6,726 bases of DNA from Gammaproteobacteria bacterium (lineage in GTDB: Bacteria > Pseudomonadota > Gammaproteobacteria > Nitrococcales > Nitrococcaceae): NCBI GenBank assembly GCA_018334525.1, contig JAGXLT010000053.1:1-6726 (forward strand). The letters are read 5' to 3'. The translations under genes and the position numbers were made by a program. Each line of letters opens with the position of its first letter. Positions within the stretch are counted from its first letter, which is position 1. Below are positions 1 through 6,726 of the stretch, piece after piece. Below the pieces are notes generated by a model. That model saw nothing but the letters and a program-made list of their open reading frames with translations, did no database searches and had not been told where the DNA came from.

Positions 1-327
1 AGGAAGAACAAGCACCCGCAGAGAACGTTCCACTTCAATCGTGAAGTCCACGTGGCCCGGGGTGTCGATAATGTTAATGCGTGTTTCCGGATACTGCTGA
101 TCCATACCCCGCCAGAACGTGGTGGTGGCCGCAGAGGTGATCGTGATGCCTCGCTCCTGCTCCTGCTCCATCCAGTCCATAACTGAAGCACCCTCATGGG
201 TCTCACCCATTTTATGAGAGATGCCGGTGTAAAACAGAATGCGCTCGGTAACGGTAGTTTTACCGGCATCGATGTGCGCCATGATGCCGATATTGCGATA
301 GCGCTCTAATGGGGTCTTGCGTGCCAA
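1..327 (-). CDS. fusA: Elongation factor G, N-terminal fragment (runs off window)
   Basis: EF-G is the cytoplasmic ribosomal translocase: it hydrolyses GTP to move tRNA-mRNA after peptide-bond formation and helps recycle ribosomes. Only the first 109 codons of about 700 are present. The P-loop AHIDAGKT lies at residues 17-24, the switch I RGITI motif with its Thr at residues 59-63, and the switch II DTPGH motif at residues 88-92, all in the N-terminal GTPase domain. The start chosen is TTG at 327-325, which aligns with the usual MARxTP N-terminus. It has an AGGAAG ribosome binding site seven bases upstream, and no ATG or GTG lies in frame between the rpsG stop and this TTG. The first in-frame ATG is codon 16, right against the P-loop, and would remove the conserved N-terminus. 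Position 21 bases after rpsG is the standard str-operon arrangement. The last three codons read VLP where the family has DGA after RVL, so the window edge is suspect. Identity is certain; the start is likely. Confidence 0.97.
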   Translation of the reverse strand, partial: MARKTPLERYRNIGIMAHIDAGKTTVTERILFYTGISHKMGETHEGASVMDWMEQEQERGITITSAATTTFWRGMDQQYPETRINIIDTPGHVDFTIEVERSLRVLVLP

Positions 328-334
328 AACGATA

Positions 335-340
335 CTTCCT
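335..340 (-). promoter_or_regulatory. Ribosome binding site of fusA, supporting a TTG start
   Basis: The minus strand reads AGGAAG, preceded by AA, with seven bases between it and the TTG at 327-325. This is good spacing for a Shine-Dalgarno element, and it lies inside the 21-base rpsG-fusA gap. It supports initiation at the TTG rather than at the ATG of codon 16, which would be about 50 bases away. Confidence 0.75.
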
Positions 341-348
341 TTGAATTC

Positions 349-819
349 TTACCAGCGGAAATGCGAAAACGCTTTGTTGGCTTCCGCCATACGATGCGTG
401 TCTTCGCGCTTCTTCACGGCGCTGCCGCGACCTTCGGCAGCTTCCAGCAATTCATTGCCGAGCCGATGCCCCATTGTGGCTTCGCTGCGCTTGCGCGCTG
501 CGTCAATCACCCAACGCATACCCAGCGTGTTACGCCGCTGCGGTCGAACCTCAACCGGCACCTGATAGGTTGCGCCACCCACACGTCGGGATTTCACCTC
601 GACTACGGGGCGAATGTTCTCAAGTGCCGTTTCCAGTACCTCCATCGGATCGGAATGGCCTTTTTCGACGATTCGATCGAGGGCGCCGTAAACAATCTTC
701 TCTGCAACTGCCCGCTTACCGTCACGCATAATCATATTGACGAAGCGAGTGAGCATTTCACTATTGTATTTCGGATCAGCGAGTACCTTACGCTTGGGAA
801 CTTCTCTTCTTCTTGGCAT
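349..819 (-). CDS. rpsG: 30S ribosomal protein S7
   Basis: S7 is a primary 16S rRNA-binding protein of the small-subunit head. It nucleates assembly of the 3' domain and lines the E-site/mRNA exit region. The 156-residue product has the usual bacterial length. It opens with the basic [10 protein letters not shown] tail, followed by the conserved LADPKYNSE (about residues 13-21), [11 protein letters not shown] (26-36), the [16 protein letters not shown] hairpin segment (about 78-93) and the conserved C-terminal half ending SHFRW. ATG was chosen because it gives this canonical N-terminus and has AAGGG nine bases upstream. The gene starts five bases after the rpsL stop, so translation is probably coupled to S12. 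In E. coli, S7 represses its own cistron by binding a long rpsL-rpsG spacer. That spacer is missing here. No truncation or frameshift is seen. Confidence 0.99.
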   Translation of the reverse strand: MPRRREVPKRKVLADPKYNSEMLTRFVNMIMRDGKRAVAEKIVYGALDRIVEKGHSDPMEVLETALENIRPVVEVKSRRVGGATYQVPVEVRPQRRNTLGMRWVIDAARKRSEATMGHRLGNELLEAAEGRGSAVKKREDTHRMAEANKAFSHFRW

Positions 820-824
820 TTCAA

Positions 825-1199
825 TTAACCCTTAGGACGCTTAGCGCCGTACTTCGAACGACCCTGACGACGTGCCGCGACACCTGCTGTATCCAGCGAC
901 CCGCGCACTACGTGATACCGCACACCCGGTAAATCCTTCACACGACCGCCACGAATCAATACAACAGAGTGCTCCTGAAGGTTATGACCTTCACCACCAA
1001 TGTAAGAGGAAACCTCATATCCATTGGTTAGCCGCACACGTGCCACCTTACGAAGCGCAGAGTTCGGCTTCTTAGGCGTGGTGGTGTAAACCCGGGTGCA
1101 CACGCCGCGGCGCTGCGGACAGGCCTCTAACGCAGGTACACTACTCTTTTCTACAGGGCGCTTGCGAGGCTTGCGCACCAGCTGATTAATCGTGGCCAT
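825..1199 (-). CDS. rpsL: 30S ribosomal protein S12
   Basis: S12 sits at the decoding centre of the 30S subunit and controls codon-anticodon accuracy. The 124-residue product matches the family length exactly. It starts [12 protein letters not shown] and carries [26 protein letters not shown] in one run (residues 26-51), then the [14 protein letters not shown] and [14 protein letters not shown] segments. Lys43 and Lys88, the classic positions of streptomycin-resistance substitutions, and Pro91 are all the wild-type residues, so the allele looks streptomycin-sensitive. Asp89, the residue that RimO methylthiolates in E. coli, is present. ATG was chosen for its exact match to the family N-terminus; a GGAGT element lies nine bases upstream. 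The gene is first after the 116-base gap that follows rpoC and is separated from rpsG by only five bases. Confidence 0.99.
   Translation of the reverse strand: MATINQLVRKPRKRPVEKSSVPALEACPQRRGVCTRVYTTTPKKPNSALRKVARVRLTNGYEVSSYIGGEGHNLQEHSVVLIRGGRVKDLPGVRYHVVRGSLDTAGVAARRQGRSKYGAKRPKG
829..833 (-). promoter_or_regulatory. Ribosome binding site of rpsG inside the end of rpsL
   Basis: The minus strand reads AAGGG, nine bases before the rpsG ATG. These bases are also the Lys and Gly codons at the C-terminus of S12, just before its TAA. Ribosomes finishing rpsL therefore cover the S7 initiation signal, which is consistent with translational coupling. Confidence 0.7.
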
Positions 1200-1208
1200 T
1201 AACCTTTG

Positions 1209-1213
1209 ACTCC
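1209..1213 (-). promoter_or_regulatory. Ribosome binding site of rpsL
   Basis: GGAGT on the minus strand lies nine bases before the rpsL ATG. A second purine stretch (AAAGG) lies only three bases from the ATG and is too close to serve. The element falls inside a six-codon open frame whose stop overlaps the rpsL start. Confidence 0.65.
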
Positions 1214-1231
1214 AGTCATTTAATGGTTTCA

Positions 1232-1248
1232 GGTCAGTTGGTCTGACC
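1232..1248 (-). other. Perfect 6-bp hairpin in the presumed rpsL leader
   Basis: In the transcript, GGUCAG (1248-1243) pairs perfectly with CUGACC (1237-1232) around a five-base loop, ACCAA. The 3' side of the stem ends 32 bases before the rpsL ATG. No U-tract follows, so it is not an intrinsic terminator. If the promoter upstream is real, this hairpin lies in the 5' untranslated leader of rpsL-rpsG-fusA, where it could affect mRNA stability or bind a protein. The role is unknown. It could also act as a DNA inverted repeat. Confidence 0.5.
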
Positions 1249-1249
1249 C

Positions 1250-1276
1250 AAAGAAAGCCGCCAAGTGTATGGGCGG
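1250..1276 (-). terminator. Weak terminator-like hairpin with pyrimidine tail, competing with a larger stem
   Basis: In the transcript, CCGCC (1276-1272) can pair with GGCGG (1262-1258) over a nine-base loop and is followed immediately by CUUUCUUU (1257-1250). The stem is short and the tail is interrupted by C, so this is at best a weak intrinsic terminator or pause site. The 5' arm is shared with the 3' arm of the 14-bp palindrome just upstream, so the two folds cannot form together. The assignment as a terminator is inference. Confidence 0.3.
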
Positions 1277-1293
1277 AACGCTAGTACTGTCAA
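1264..1293 (-). promoter_or_regulatory. Candidate sigma-70-type promoter for rpsL-rpsG-fusA
   Basis: On the minus strand a perfect TTGACA -35 box (1293-1288) is followed after 18 bases by TACACT (1269-1264), which matches four of six positions of the -10 consensus. With a 17-base spacer the hexamer would be ATACAC, a poorer match. Transcription would begin near 1257, giving a leader of roughly 55-60 bases before rpsL. The element lies between rpoC and rpsL, a sensible place for an internal promoter giving ribosomal genes extra expression over rpoBC. The -35 box lies in and beside the loop of a strong palindrome. Confidence 0.5.
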
Positions 1294-1306
1294 CTAACGT
1301 CCGCCC
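1271..1306 (-). other. 14-bp imperfect palindrome just after rpoC
   Basis: In the transcript, GGGCGGA (1306-1300) pairs with UCCGCCC (1277-1271). After one bulged U (1278) the stem continues with CG, a U-G wobble and UAGU paired to ACUA, closing a seven-base loop, UGACAGU (1292-1286). That makes 14 pairs with one bulge and one wobble, starting nine bases after the rpoC stop. No U-run follows directly, so it is not a classic intrinsic terminator. Possible roles are 3'-end protection of rpoBC mRNA, a nuclease processing site, an attenuator fold, or an operator over the embedded -35 box. Confidence 0.6.
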
Positions 1307-1315
1307 CCGTATTTC

Positions 1316-4300
1316 CTACTCTTCGGGCAACCGGGCATCGTCCAGACCGGCCGGCGCGCCGGAAAGTCCAAACTGCGGTGCCATCGGAATCATCGGGGCC
1401 GGCCCTTCAAGGCGACGGCGCTGACGATCCTGGTGATACGCATAACCCGTGCCTGCCGGAATCAACCGGCCGACAATCACGTTTTCTTTCAGTCCGCGCA
1501 AGTCATCCCGTGCTCCGCGTGTGGCCGCATCAGTCAGCACACGCGTCGTCTCCTGGAAGGACGCGGCAGAAATGAACGAATCAGTGGCCAGCGACGCCTT
1601 CGTGATGCCCAACAGCTGCGGCTCAAACACCGCGACCATCTTACCCTGCTGCTCAAGCTCGGTATTATCTTCAACAACCCGCGCCCAGTCAGCCTGCTCA
1701 CCACGCAGGTACCGGCTATCACCGGATTCCTTAACTTCCACTTTCCGCAGCATTTGCCGGCTGATCACTTCGATATGCTTATCGTTGATCTTCACACCCT
1801 GCAAGCGATACACATCCTGAATTTCCTTAACCATGTAGGCCGCAAATTCCGGCACGCCGAGCAATCGGAGAATATCGTGCGGATTAGGCTCACCATCGAC
1901 GATGACCTCGCCCTTCTCAACGTACTCACCTTCAAACACGGTCACATTCCGCCATTTTGGTATGAGCTCTTCGTAGTGCTCTCCCTCTGCCGGCGTGATC
2001 ACCAGGCGTTGTTTGCCCTTCGTGTCTTTGCCAAAGGACACCGTTCCGGAGACCTCTGCCAGAATCGCCGGCTCTTTGGGCTTTCTCGCCTCAAACAGAT
2101 CCGCCACCCGCGGCAGACCACCGGTAATGTCACGCGTCTTGGAAGACTCCTGCGGAATACGGGCGATAACATCACCCACGTTCACCTCGGAGTTATCATC
2201 CACGTTCACGATAGCCCCTGCCGGCAGGAAGTAGTTCGCCGGAATATCGGTGCCCGCCAGATTCAGGTCATTACCTTTGTCATCGACAAGCTTCACCATC
2301 GGGCGCAAGTCTTTGTAGGCCACGCGCTCTTCAACGGTTTTGCCTTTTTCATCGACAACGCTTCGGCGATGTTCTCCCGTGCCGCGACTTTTCGGATCCG
2401 TCACCACCTGACTGGTCAGACCGGTAACCTCATCGGCTTCACGGTTCACGGTCACGCCTTCGACAAAGTCAAAGAATTTCAAGCGACCCTTCACTTCAGT
2501 GATGATCGGATGGGTATGCGGATCCCAGGTTGCCACGATCTGACCGGCTTCTACCGGCTGCTCGTCAGCAACGGCGATCGTCGCGCCATAAGGCACTTTA
2601 TAACGTTCACGCTCACGGCCCGCCTCATCAATCACCGTGATCTCACCGGAGCGAGACACTGCAACCAAGTTGCCGGAGTGATGCGCGACCGTCTTTAAAT
2701 TATGTAAGCGAACTGAACCGGTGCTCTTCACCTGCACATTGTTAATCGATGCAGCACGCGAGGCAGCACCGCCGATGTGGAATGTCCGCATGGTCAGCTG
2801 GGTACCCGGCTCACCGATCGACTGCGCGGCGATTACACCAACCGCCTCACCAACGTTGACGACGTGACCACGGGCCAGATCGCGGCCATAACAGCTCGCA
2901 CAAACTCCATGACGCGTTTCACAGGTAATCGGGGAGCGGACCCAGATCTCATCAACGCCCTCGGTTTCGATTCGCTCAACAAGGCGCTCATCAAGCAACA
3001 CGCCCTGTTCAACCAGCACCTCGCCCGTACCCGGCTGCACCACATCCTGAGCAACAACACGACCCAGCACGCGCTCACCCAGCGCTTCCACCACGTCACC
3101 ACCTTCAATCAGCGGTGTCAGGCGCAGGCCGCGATGGGTGCCGCAATCATTTTCGGTAACAACCAGATCCTGCGATACGTCGACCAAGCGGCGGGTCAGG
3201 TAACCCGAGTTAGCCGTCTTCAGTGCCGTATCGGCCAGACCTTTCCGCGCTCCGTGGGTGGAAATAAAGTACTGAAGCACGTTCAGGCCTTCGCGGAAGT
3301 TCGCCGTAATTGGGGTTTCGATAATGGAGCCATCCGGCTTTGCCATGAGGCCGCGCATACCGGCCAGCTGGCGAATCTGCGCGGCAGAGCCACGCGCACC
3401 GGAGTCAGCCATCATAAAGATCGAATTGGTGGACTTTTGAACCACCTCTTCGCCTTCAGCGTTAACAACGATCTCTTTACCCAGCTTCTCCATCATGGCG
3501 CGGGCAACTTCGTCGTTGGTGCGCGACCAGATGTCCACCACTTTGTTGTAACGCTCACCATTGGTGACCAGACCGGAGGCGTACTGATCCTCAATGTCCT
3601 TCACTTCATTCTCGGCTTCAACAAGAATCTGCGCTTTTTCTTCCGGCACGACCATGTCCTCCATACCAATGGAGACAGACGCACGGGTAGACATACGGAA
3701 GCCAAGGAACATCAGCTGATCAGCAAAAATGACCGTCGCTTTCAAGCCAAGACGGCGATAGCACTGATCGATCACCGCTGAAATCGCTTTTTTGGTCATA
3801 TCCCGGTCAACCAGATCAAACGGCAGACCCTTCGGCATGATGTCAAACAAAAGCGCACGGCCCACGGTAGTCTCTACCCGGCGTGTACCTTCAGTCCGGC
3901 CGCCTTCATCGTCGATAACGACTTCATGAATTCGGACGCTCACCCGCGCATGCAGGCTGACATTGCCGCTGTTGTAAGCACGATGAACCTCGTTAAGATC
4001 CGAGAACATCATGCCGTCGCCCTTTTGGTTCACCAGGGATAGACTCATGTAGTAAATACCCAGCACCACATCCTGTGAGGCGCCAATAATGGGCTCACCG
4101 GATGCCGGCGACAGCACATTATTAGTGGCCATCATCAGTGCCCGCGCTTCAAGCTGCGCTTCAAGCGAAAGCGGCACATGAACTGCCATCTGGTCGCCAT
4201 CAAAGTCTGCGTTAAACGCCGGGCAAACCAACGGATGAAGCTGAATGGCTTTACCTTCAATCAGCACAGGCTCAAACGCCTGAATACCGAGTCGATGCAA

Positions 4301-5587
4301 AGTCGGAGCACGGTTAAGCATAACCGGGTGCTCACGAATGACATCCTCAAGGATATCCCAGACTTCGGCGGTTTCCCGCTCAACCATTTTCTTGGCCGCC
4401 TTAATGGTCGTTGCCAGGCCAAGCCGCTGAAGCTTCGAGAAAATAAAGGGTTTAAAGAGCTCTAGCGCCATCCGCTTGGGCAGACCACACTGATGCAAGC
4501 GTAAGGTCGGGCCCACGACGATCACAGAACGACCGGAGTAGTCCACACGCTTACCGAGCAGGTTCTGACGGAACCGACCCTGCTTACCCTTAATCATATC
4601 GGCCAGCGATTTCAGCGGGCGCTTATTCGTACCCGTGATTGCCCGGCCACGTCGTCCATTATCGAGCAGCGCGTCAACCGACTCCTGCAGCATCCGCTTT
4701 TCGTTGCGCACAATAATGTCCGGCGCTGATAAATCGAGCAGCCGACGCAGACGGTTATTACGATTAATGACCCGACGGTACAGATCGTTCAAATCAGAGG
4801 TGGCGAACCGGCCACCATCCAGCGGCACCAATGGCCGCAAATCCGGTGGCAGCACGGGCATCACCGTCAGAATCATCCACTCGGGGCGGTTACCCGACTC
4901 CAGGAATGATTCGACCAGCTTCAGCCGCTTTGACAAGCGCTTGAGCTTAGTTTCGGAATTCGTCGCTTCCATCTGCTCGCGCAGCTTGACGGTTTCGTCC
5001 GAAAGATCGATGTCTTTGAGCAGGCGATGAACTGCCTCGGCACCCATCAGTGCCACAAAATCATCACCGTAAGTTTCCATTGCATCCAGATAACCATCAT
5101 CTGTCAGCAACTGACGCGGCTCCAGGGCCGTGGTACCCGGCTCAATGACTACATAGGCTTCAAAATATAAAATCCGCTCGATATCACGAAGCGTCATATC
5201 CAAAAGCAGGCCAATGCGCGATGGCAGAGACTTTAGGAACCAGATATGCGCGGCAGGGCTGGCAAGCTCAATATGGCCCATACGCTCACGGCGAACCTTG
5301 GCGAGGGTGACTTCAACGCCACACTTCTCACAAACAACGCCGCGATGCTTTAAGCGCTTGTACTTACCACACAAGCATTCGTAATCCTTGACCGGGCCAA
5401 AAATTTTGGCACAGAACAAGCCATCACGCTCCGGCTTAAAGGTCCGGTAGTTAATCGTCTCAGGCTTTTTAACTTCGCCAAAAGACCACGAACGGATCTT
5501 CTCCGGCGAAGCAAGGCCGATACGAATGGCGTCAAAGTCGTCGAGCTGAGCGCCCGGCTGCTTGAACAGATTTATTAGGTCTCTCAT
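1316..5587 (-). CDS. rpoC: DNA-directed RNA polymerase subunit beta'
   Basis: Beta' forms one pincer of core RNA polymerase and carries the catalytic Mg2+ site. The 1423-residue product is complete and close to E. coli's 1407. In order it shows the N-terminal zinc site (Cys71, 73, 86, 89), the clamp and sigma-binding coiled-coil region (about 260-310), the [19 protein letters not shown] region (about 336-354), and the catalytic NADFDGD with Asp461, 463 and 465. It continues with the bridge helix (about 768-807), the second zinc site (Cys815, 889, 896, 899) and the trigger loop beginning near [17 protein letters not shown] (924-940). A long insert interrupts the trigger loop at about 941-1130, as in gammaproteobacterial enzymes. 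The C-terminus has the conserved [15 protein letters not shown] (1341-1355). The ATG gives the standard MRDLINLFK start, 13 bases after rpoB, but its ribosome binding site is weak (GGG, nine to ten bases upstream). This suggests coupling to rpoB. Residues 502-503 are Gly-Ala where relatives usually have Val-Pro. Confidence 0.99.
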   Translation of the reverse strand: MRDLINLFKQPGAQLDDFDAIRIGLASPEKIRSWSFGEVKKPETINYRTFKPERDGLFCAKIFGPVKDYECLCGKYKRLKHRGVVCEKCGVEVTLAKVRRERMGHIELASPAAHIWFLKSLPSRIGLLLDMTLRDIERILYFEAYVVIEPGTTALEPRQLLTDDGYLDAMETYGDDFVALMGAEAVHRLLKDIDLSDETVKLREQMEATNSETKLKRLSKRLKLVESFLESGNRPEWMILTVMPVLPPDLRPLVPLDGGRFATSDLNDLYRRVINRNNRLRRLLDLSAPDIIVRNEKRMLQESVDALLDNGRRGRAITGTNKRPLKSLADMIKGKQGRFRQNLLGKRVDYSGRSVIVVGPTLRLHQCGLPKRMALELFKPFIFSKLQRLGLATTIKAAKKMVERETAEVWDILEDVIREHPVMLNRAPTLHRLGIQAFEPVLIEGKAIQLHPLVCPAFNADFDGDQMAVHVPLSLEAQLEARALMMATNNVLSPASGEPIIGASQDVVLGIYYMSLSLVNQKGDGMMFSDLNEVHRAYNSGNVSLHARVSVRIHEVVIDDEGGRTEGTRRVETTVGRALLFDIMPKGLPFDLVDRDMTKKAISAVIDQCYRRLGLKATVIFADQLMFLGFRMSTRASVSIGMEDMVVPEEKAQILVEAENEVKDIEDQYASGLVTNGERYNKVVDIWSRTNDEVARAMMEKLGKEIVVNAEGEEVVQKSTNSIFMMADSGARGSAAQIRQLAGMRGLMAKPDGSIIETPITANFREGLNVLQYFISTHGARKGLADTALKTANSGYLTRRLVDVSQDLVVTENDCGTHRGLRLTPLIEGGDVVEALGERVLGRVVAQDVVQPGTGEVLVEQGVLLDERLVERIETEGVDEIWVRSPITCETRHGVCASCYGRDLARGHVVNVGEAVGVIAAQSIGEPGTQLTMRTFHIGGAASRAASINNVQVKSTGSVRLHNLKTVAHHSGNLVAVSRSGEITVIDEAGRERERYKVPYGATIAVADEQPVEAGQIVATWDPHTHPIITEVKGRLKFFDFVEGVTVNREADEVTGLTSQVVTDPKSRGTGEHRRSVVDEKGKTVEERVAYKDLRPMVKLVDDKGNDLNLAGTDIPANYFLPAGAIVNVDDNSEVNVGDVIARIPQESSKTRDITGGLPRVADLFEARKPKEPAILAEVSGTVSFGKDTKGKQRLVITPAEGEHYEELIPKWRNVTVFEGEYVEKGEVIVDGEPNPHDILRLLGVPEFAAYMVKEIQDVYRLQGVKINDKHIEVISRQMLRKVEVKESGDSRYLRGEQADWARVVEDNTELEQQGKMVAVFEPQLLGITKASLATDSFISAASFQETTRVLTDAATRGARDDLRGLKENVIVGRLIPAGTGYAYHQDRQRRRLEGPAPMIPMAPQFGLSGAPAGLDDARLPEE

Positions 5588-5600
5588 ATTTGGTTACCCA

Positions 5601-6726
5601 TTAGTCCTGCTCTAGCTCGATGTCGATACCGAGGGAGCGAATCTCTTTAACAAGCACATTGAAGGATTCAGGCATGCCTGCTTCCATCTGATGCTCGCCG
5701 TCGACGATGTTTTTATACATCTTGGTGCGGCCGGCCACGTCGTCAGACTTGACTGTCAGCATTTCCTGCAATGTGTACGCAGCGCCATAGGCCTGTAGCG
5801 CCCAGACTTCCATCTCACCGAAACGCTGACCACCGAACTGTGCCTTACCACCCAGCGGCTGCTGCGTAACCAGACTGTACGGACCGGTTGAACGCGCATG
5901 CACCTTGTCATCAACCAGATGGTTGAGCTTCAAGATATGCATGTAACCCACCGTAACCGGTCGGTCAAATGCCTCGCCCGTGCGGCCATCATATAGCGTG
6001 ATCTGACCGTTCTCGGGCAGTCCTGCCAAGCGCAGCATGCTCTTAATTTCCTGCTCATTGGCGCCATCAAACACTGGCGTTGCCATTGGCACACCACCGC
6101 GCAGATTATTAGCCAGCTCCAGGATCTCTTCGTCGCTAAGACTGTCCAGATCTTCCTGCTTGCCGCTTGAGTTATAAATCTGATCCAGGAACTTACGCAG
6201 CTCGGCGATGGCGACCCCATCATCAAGCATGCTGGCGATGCGTCGACCAAGGCCTTTCGCAGCCCAGCCTAAGTGCACCTCAAGTACCTGTCCGATGTTC
6301 ATCCGCGATGGCACACCCAGGGGTGAAAGCACCACATCAATTGCCTCGCCATCTTTGGTAAACGGCATGTCTTCCACCGGCACGACACGAGAGATAACAC
6401 CTTTGTTACCATGCCGTCCCGCCAGCTTGTCACCGGCCTGAATGCGCCGCTTAACTGCCAGGTAAACCTTAACCATTTTGAGCACGCCGGGCGCTAGATC
6501 ATCGCCAGCGGTAATCTTTTTGCGCTTCTCTTCGAAGTGCTCATCAAAGGCCGCGCGCTGGGCTTTAAGCTGAGCCTGCACGGCCTCAAGCTGAGCCGTT
6601 GCTTCCTCATCGCGCAGGCGAATCTCAAACCATCGACTCCGCTCAACGCCTGCCAGATAGTCCGCGGTAATCTTTGTACCCGACTTCAGCTTCTCAGGGC
6701 CACCGGCTGCCTCACAACCAATGAGC
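5601..6726 (-). CDS. rpoB: DNA-directed RNA polymerase subunit beta, C-terminal part (5' end outside window)
   Basis: Beta is the second large subunit of core RNA polymerase. The last 374 of about 1350 codons are present, open to the window edge. A probable helical, charged segment (fragment residues about 28-72, rich in Glu, Gln, Lys) leads into [13 protein letters not shown]. Then comes [15 protein letters not shown], with the two lysines (fragment residues 100 and 108) that correspond to E. coli Lys1065 and Lys1073 near the active site. Downstream are [26 protein letters not shown], the [19 protein letters not shown] block and [19 protein letters not shown], ending in the short acidic tail [11 protein letters not shown]. 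The rifampicin-resistance region lies upstream of the window, so resistance cannot be judged. The stop TAA is 13 bases before the rpoC ATG, as expected for an rpoBC operon. Confidence 0.99.
   Translation of the reverse strand, partial: LIGCEAAGGPEKLKSGTKITADYLAGVERSRWFEIRLRDEEATAQLEAVQAQLKAQRAAFDEHFEEKRKKITAGDDLAPGVLKMVKVYLAVKRRIQAGDKLAGRHGNKGVISRVVPVEDMPFTKDGEAIDVVLSPLGVPSRMNIGQVLEVHLGWAAKGLGRRIASMLDDGVAIAELRKFLDQIYNSSGKQEDLDSLSDEEILELANNLRGGVPMATPVFDGANEQEIKSMLRLAGLPENGQITLYDGRTGEAFDRPVTVGYMHILKLNHLVDDKVHARSTGPYSLVTQQPLGGKAQFGGQRFGEMEVWALQAYGAAYTLQEMLTVKSDDVAGRTKMYKNIVDGEHQMEAGMPESFNVLVKEIRSLGIDIELEQD

Noticed and set aside
361..828. A 155-codon plus-strand frame across rpsG.
   Set aside because: It is codon-aligned with rpsG on the other strand and open for the same codon-use reason. 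Its product is not recognisable, and rpsG is unmistakable.
1123..1128. A streptomycin-resistance allele of rpsL.
   Set aside because: Codons 43 and 88 encode Lys and codon 91 Pro, the sensitive wild-type residues.
1250..1306. A strong intrinsic terminator for rpoBC after rpoC.
   Set aside because: The strong 14-bp stem is followed by AUACACUU, not a U-run, and the stem followed by CUUUCUUU has only five pairs. Efficient termination is not supported, so only a weak terminator-like element was listed.
1433..3781. Two long plus-strand open frames (421 codons at 1433-2698 and 334 codons at 2777-3781) inside rpoC.
   Set aside because: Both are exactly codon-aligned with rpoC on the opposite strand. 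In that register a stop appears only where rpoC uses TTA, CTA or TCA, which are avoided here; the first frame ends at a TTA leucine codon. The translations resemble no family I know, and they overlie a highly conserved gene.
5930..6581. An independent protein starting inside the rpoB region (GTG at 6581), and a second minus-strand frame at 5930-6250.
   Set aside because: The frame starting at 6581 continues upstream without a stop to the window edge and matches RpoB throughout, so GTG is an internal valine. The 5930-6250 frame is an out-of-register shadow of rpoB.

Overview
The window is one stretch of a housekeeping gene cluster, transcribed entirely from the minus strand. In transcription order (high to low coordinate) it reads rpoB (3' part only), rpoC (complete), a 116-base intergenic region, rpsL (complete), rpsG (complete) and fusA (first ~109 codons only). 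These encode RNA polymerase beta and beta', ribosomal proteins S12 and S7, and elongation factor G. No mobile element, tRNA, rRNA or CRISPR array is visible, and nothing on the plus strand looks like a real gene.

The source looks like a bacterium of the Gammaproteobacteria, most likely a non-enteric lineage. RpoC is about 1420 residues and carries a long insert in the trigger loop, as gammaproteobacterial beta' does. The S12, S7 and RpoB C-terminal sequences are gammaproteobacterial in character. RpoBC is joined directly to rpsL-rpsG-fusA, whereas in E. coli these are two distant loci. I cannot assign a family.

Layout: rpoB ends 13 bases before rpoC, and rpsL ends 5 bases before rpsG, so both pairs are tightly coupled. 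rpsG ends 21 bases before a fusA that seems to start with TTG. The only non-coding stretch of any size is the rpoC-rpsL gap. It holds a candidate sigma-70-type promoter with a perfect TTGACA -35 box, a strong 14-bp palindrome around that box, a competing short GC-rich hairpin followed by a pyrimidine run, and a further perfect 6-bp hairpin in the presumed rpsL leader. This is the most interesting part of the window.

Together the genes supply the transcription machinery and core translation factors, so co-expression with internal tuning at the rpoC-rpsL junction makes biological sense. I found no undescribed system. The points worth a second look are the intergenic RNA and promoter architecture, the TTG start of fusA, loss of a conserved EF-G motif in the last nine bases at the window edge, the near-absent rpsL-rpsG spacer, and two very short leader ORFs whose stop codons overlap the next start.
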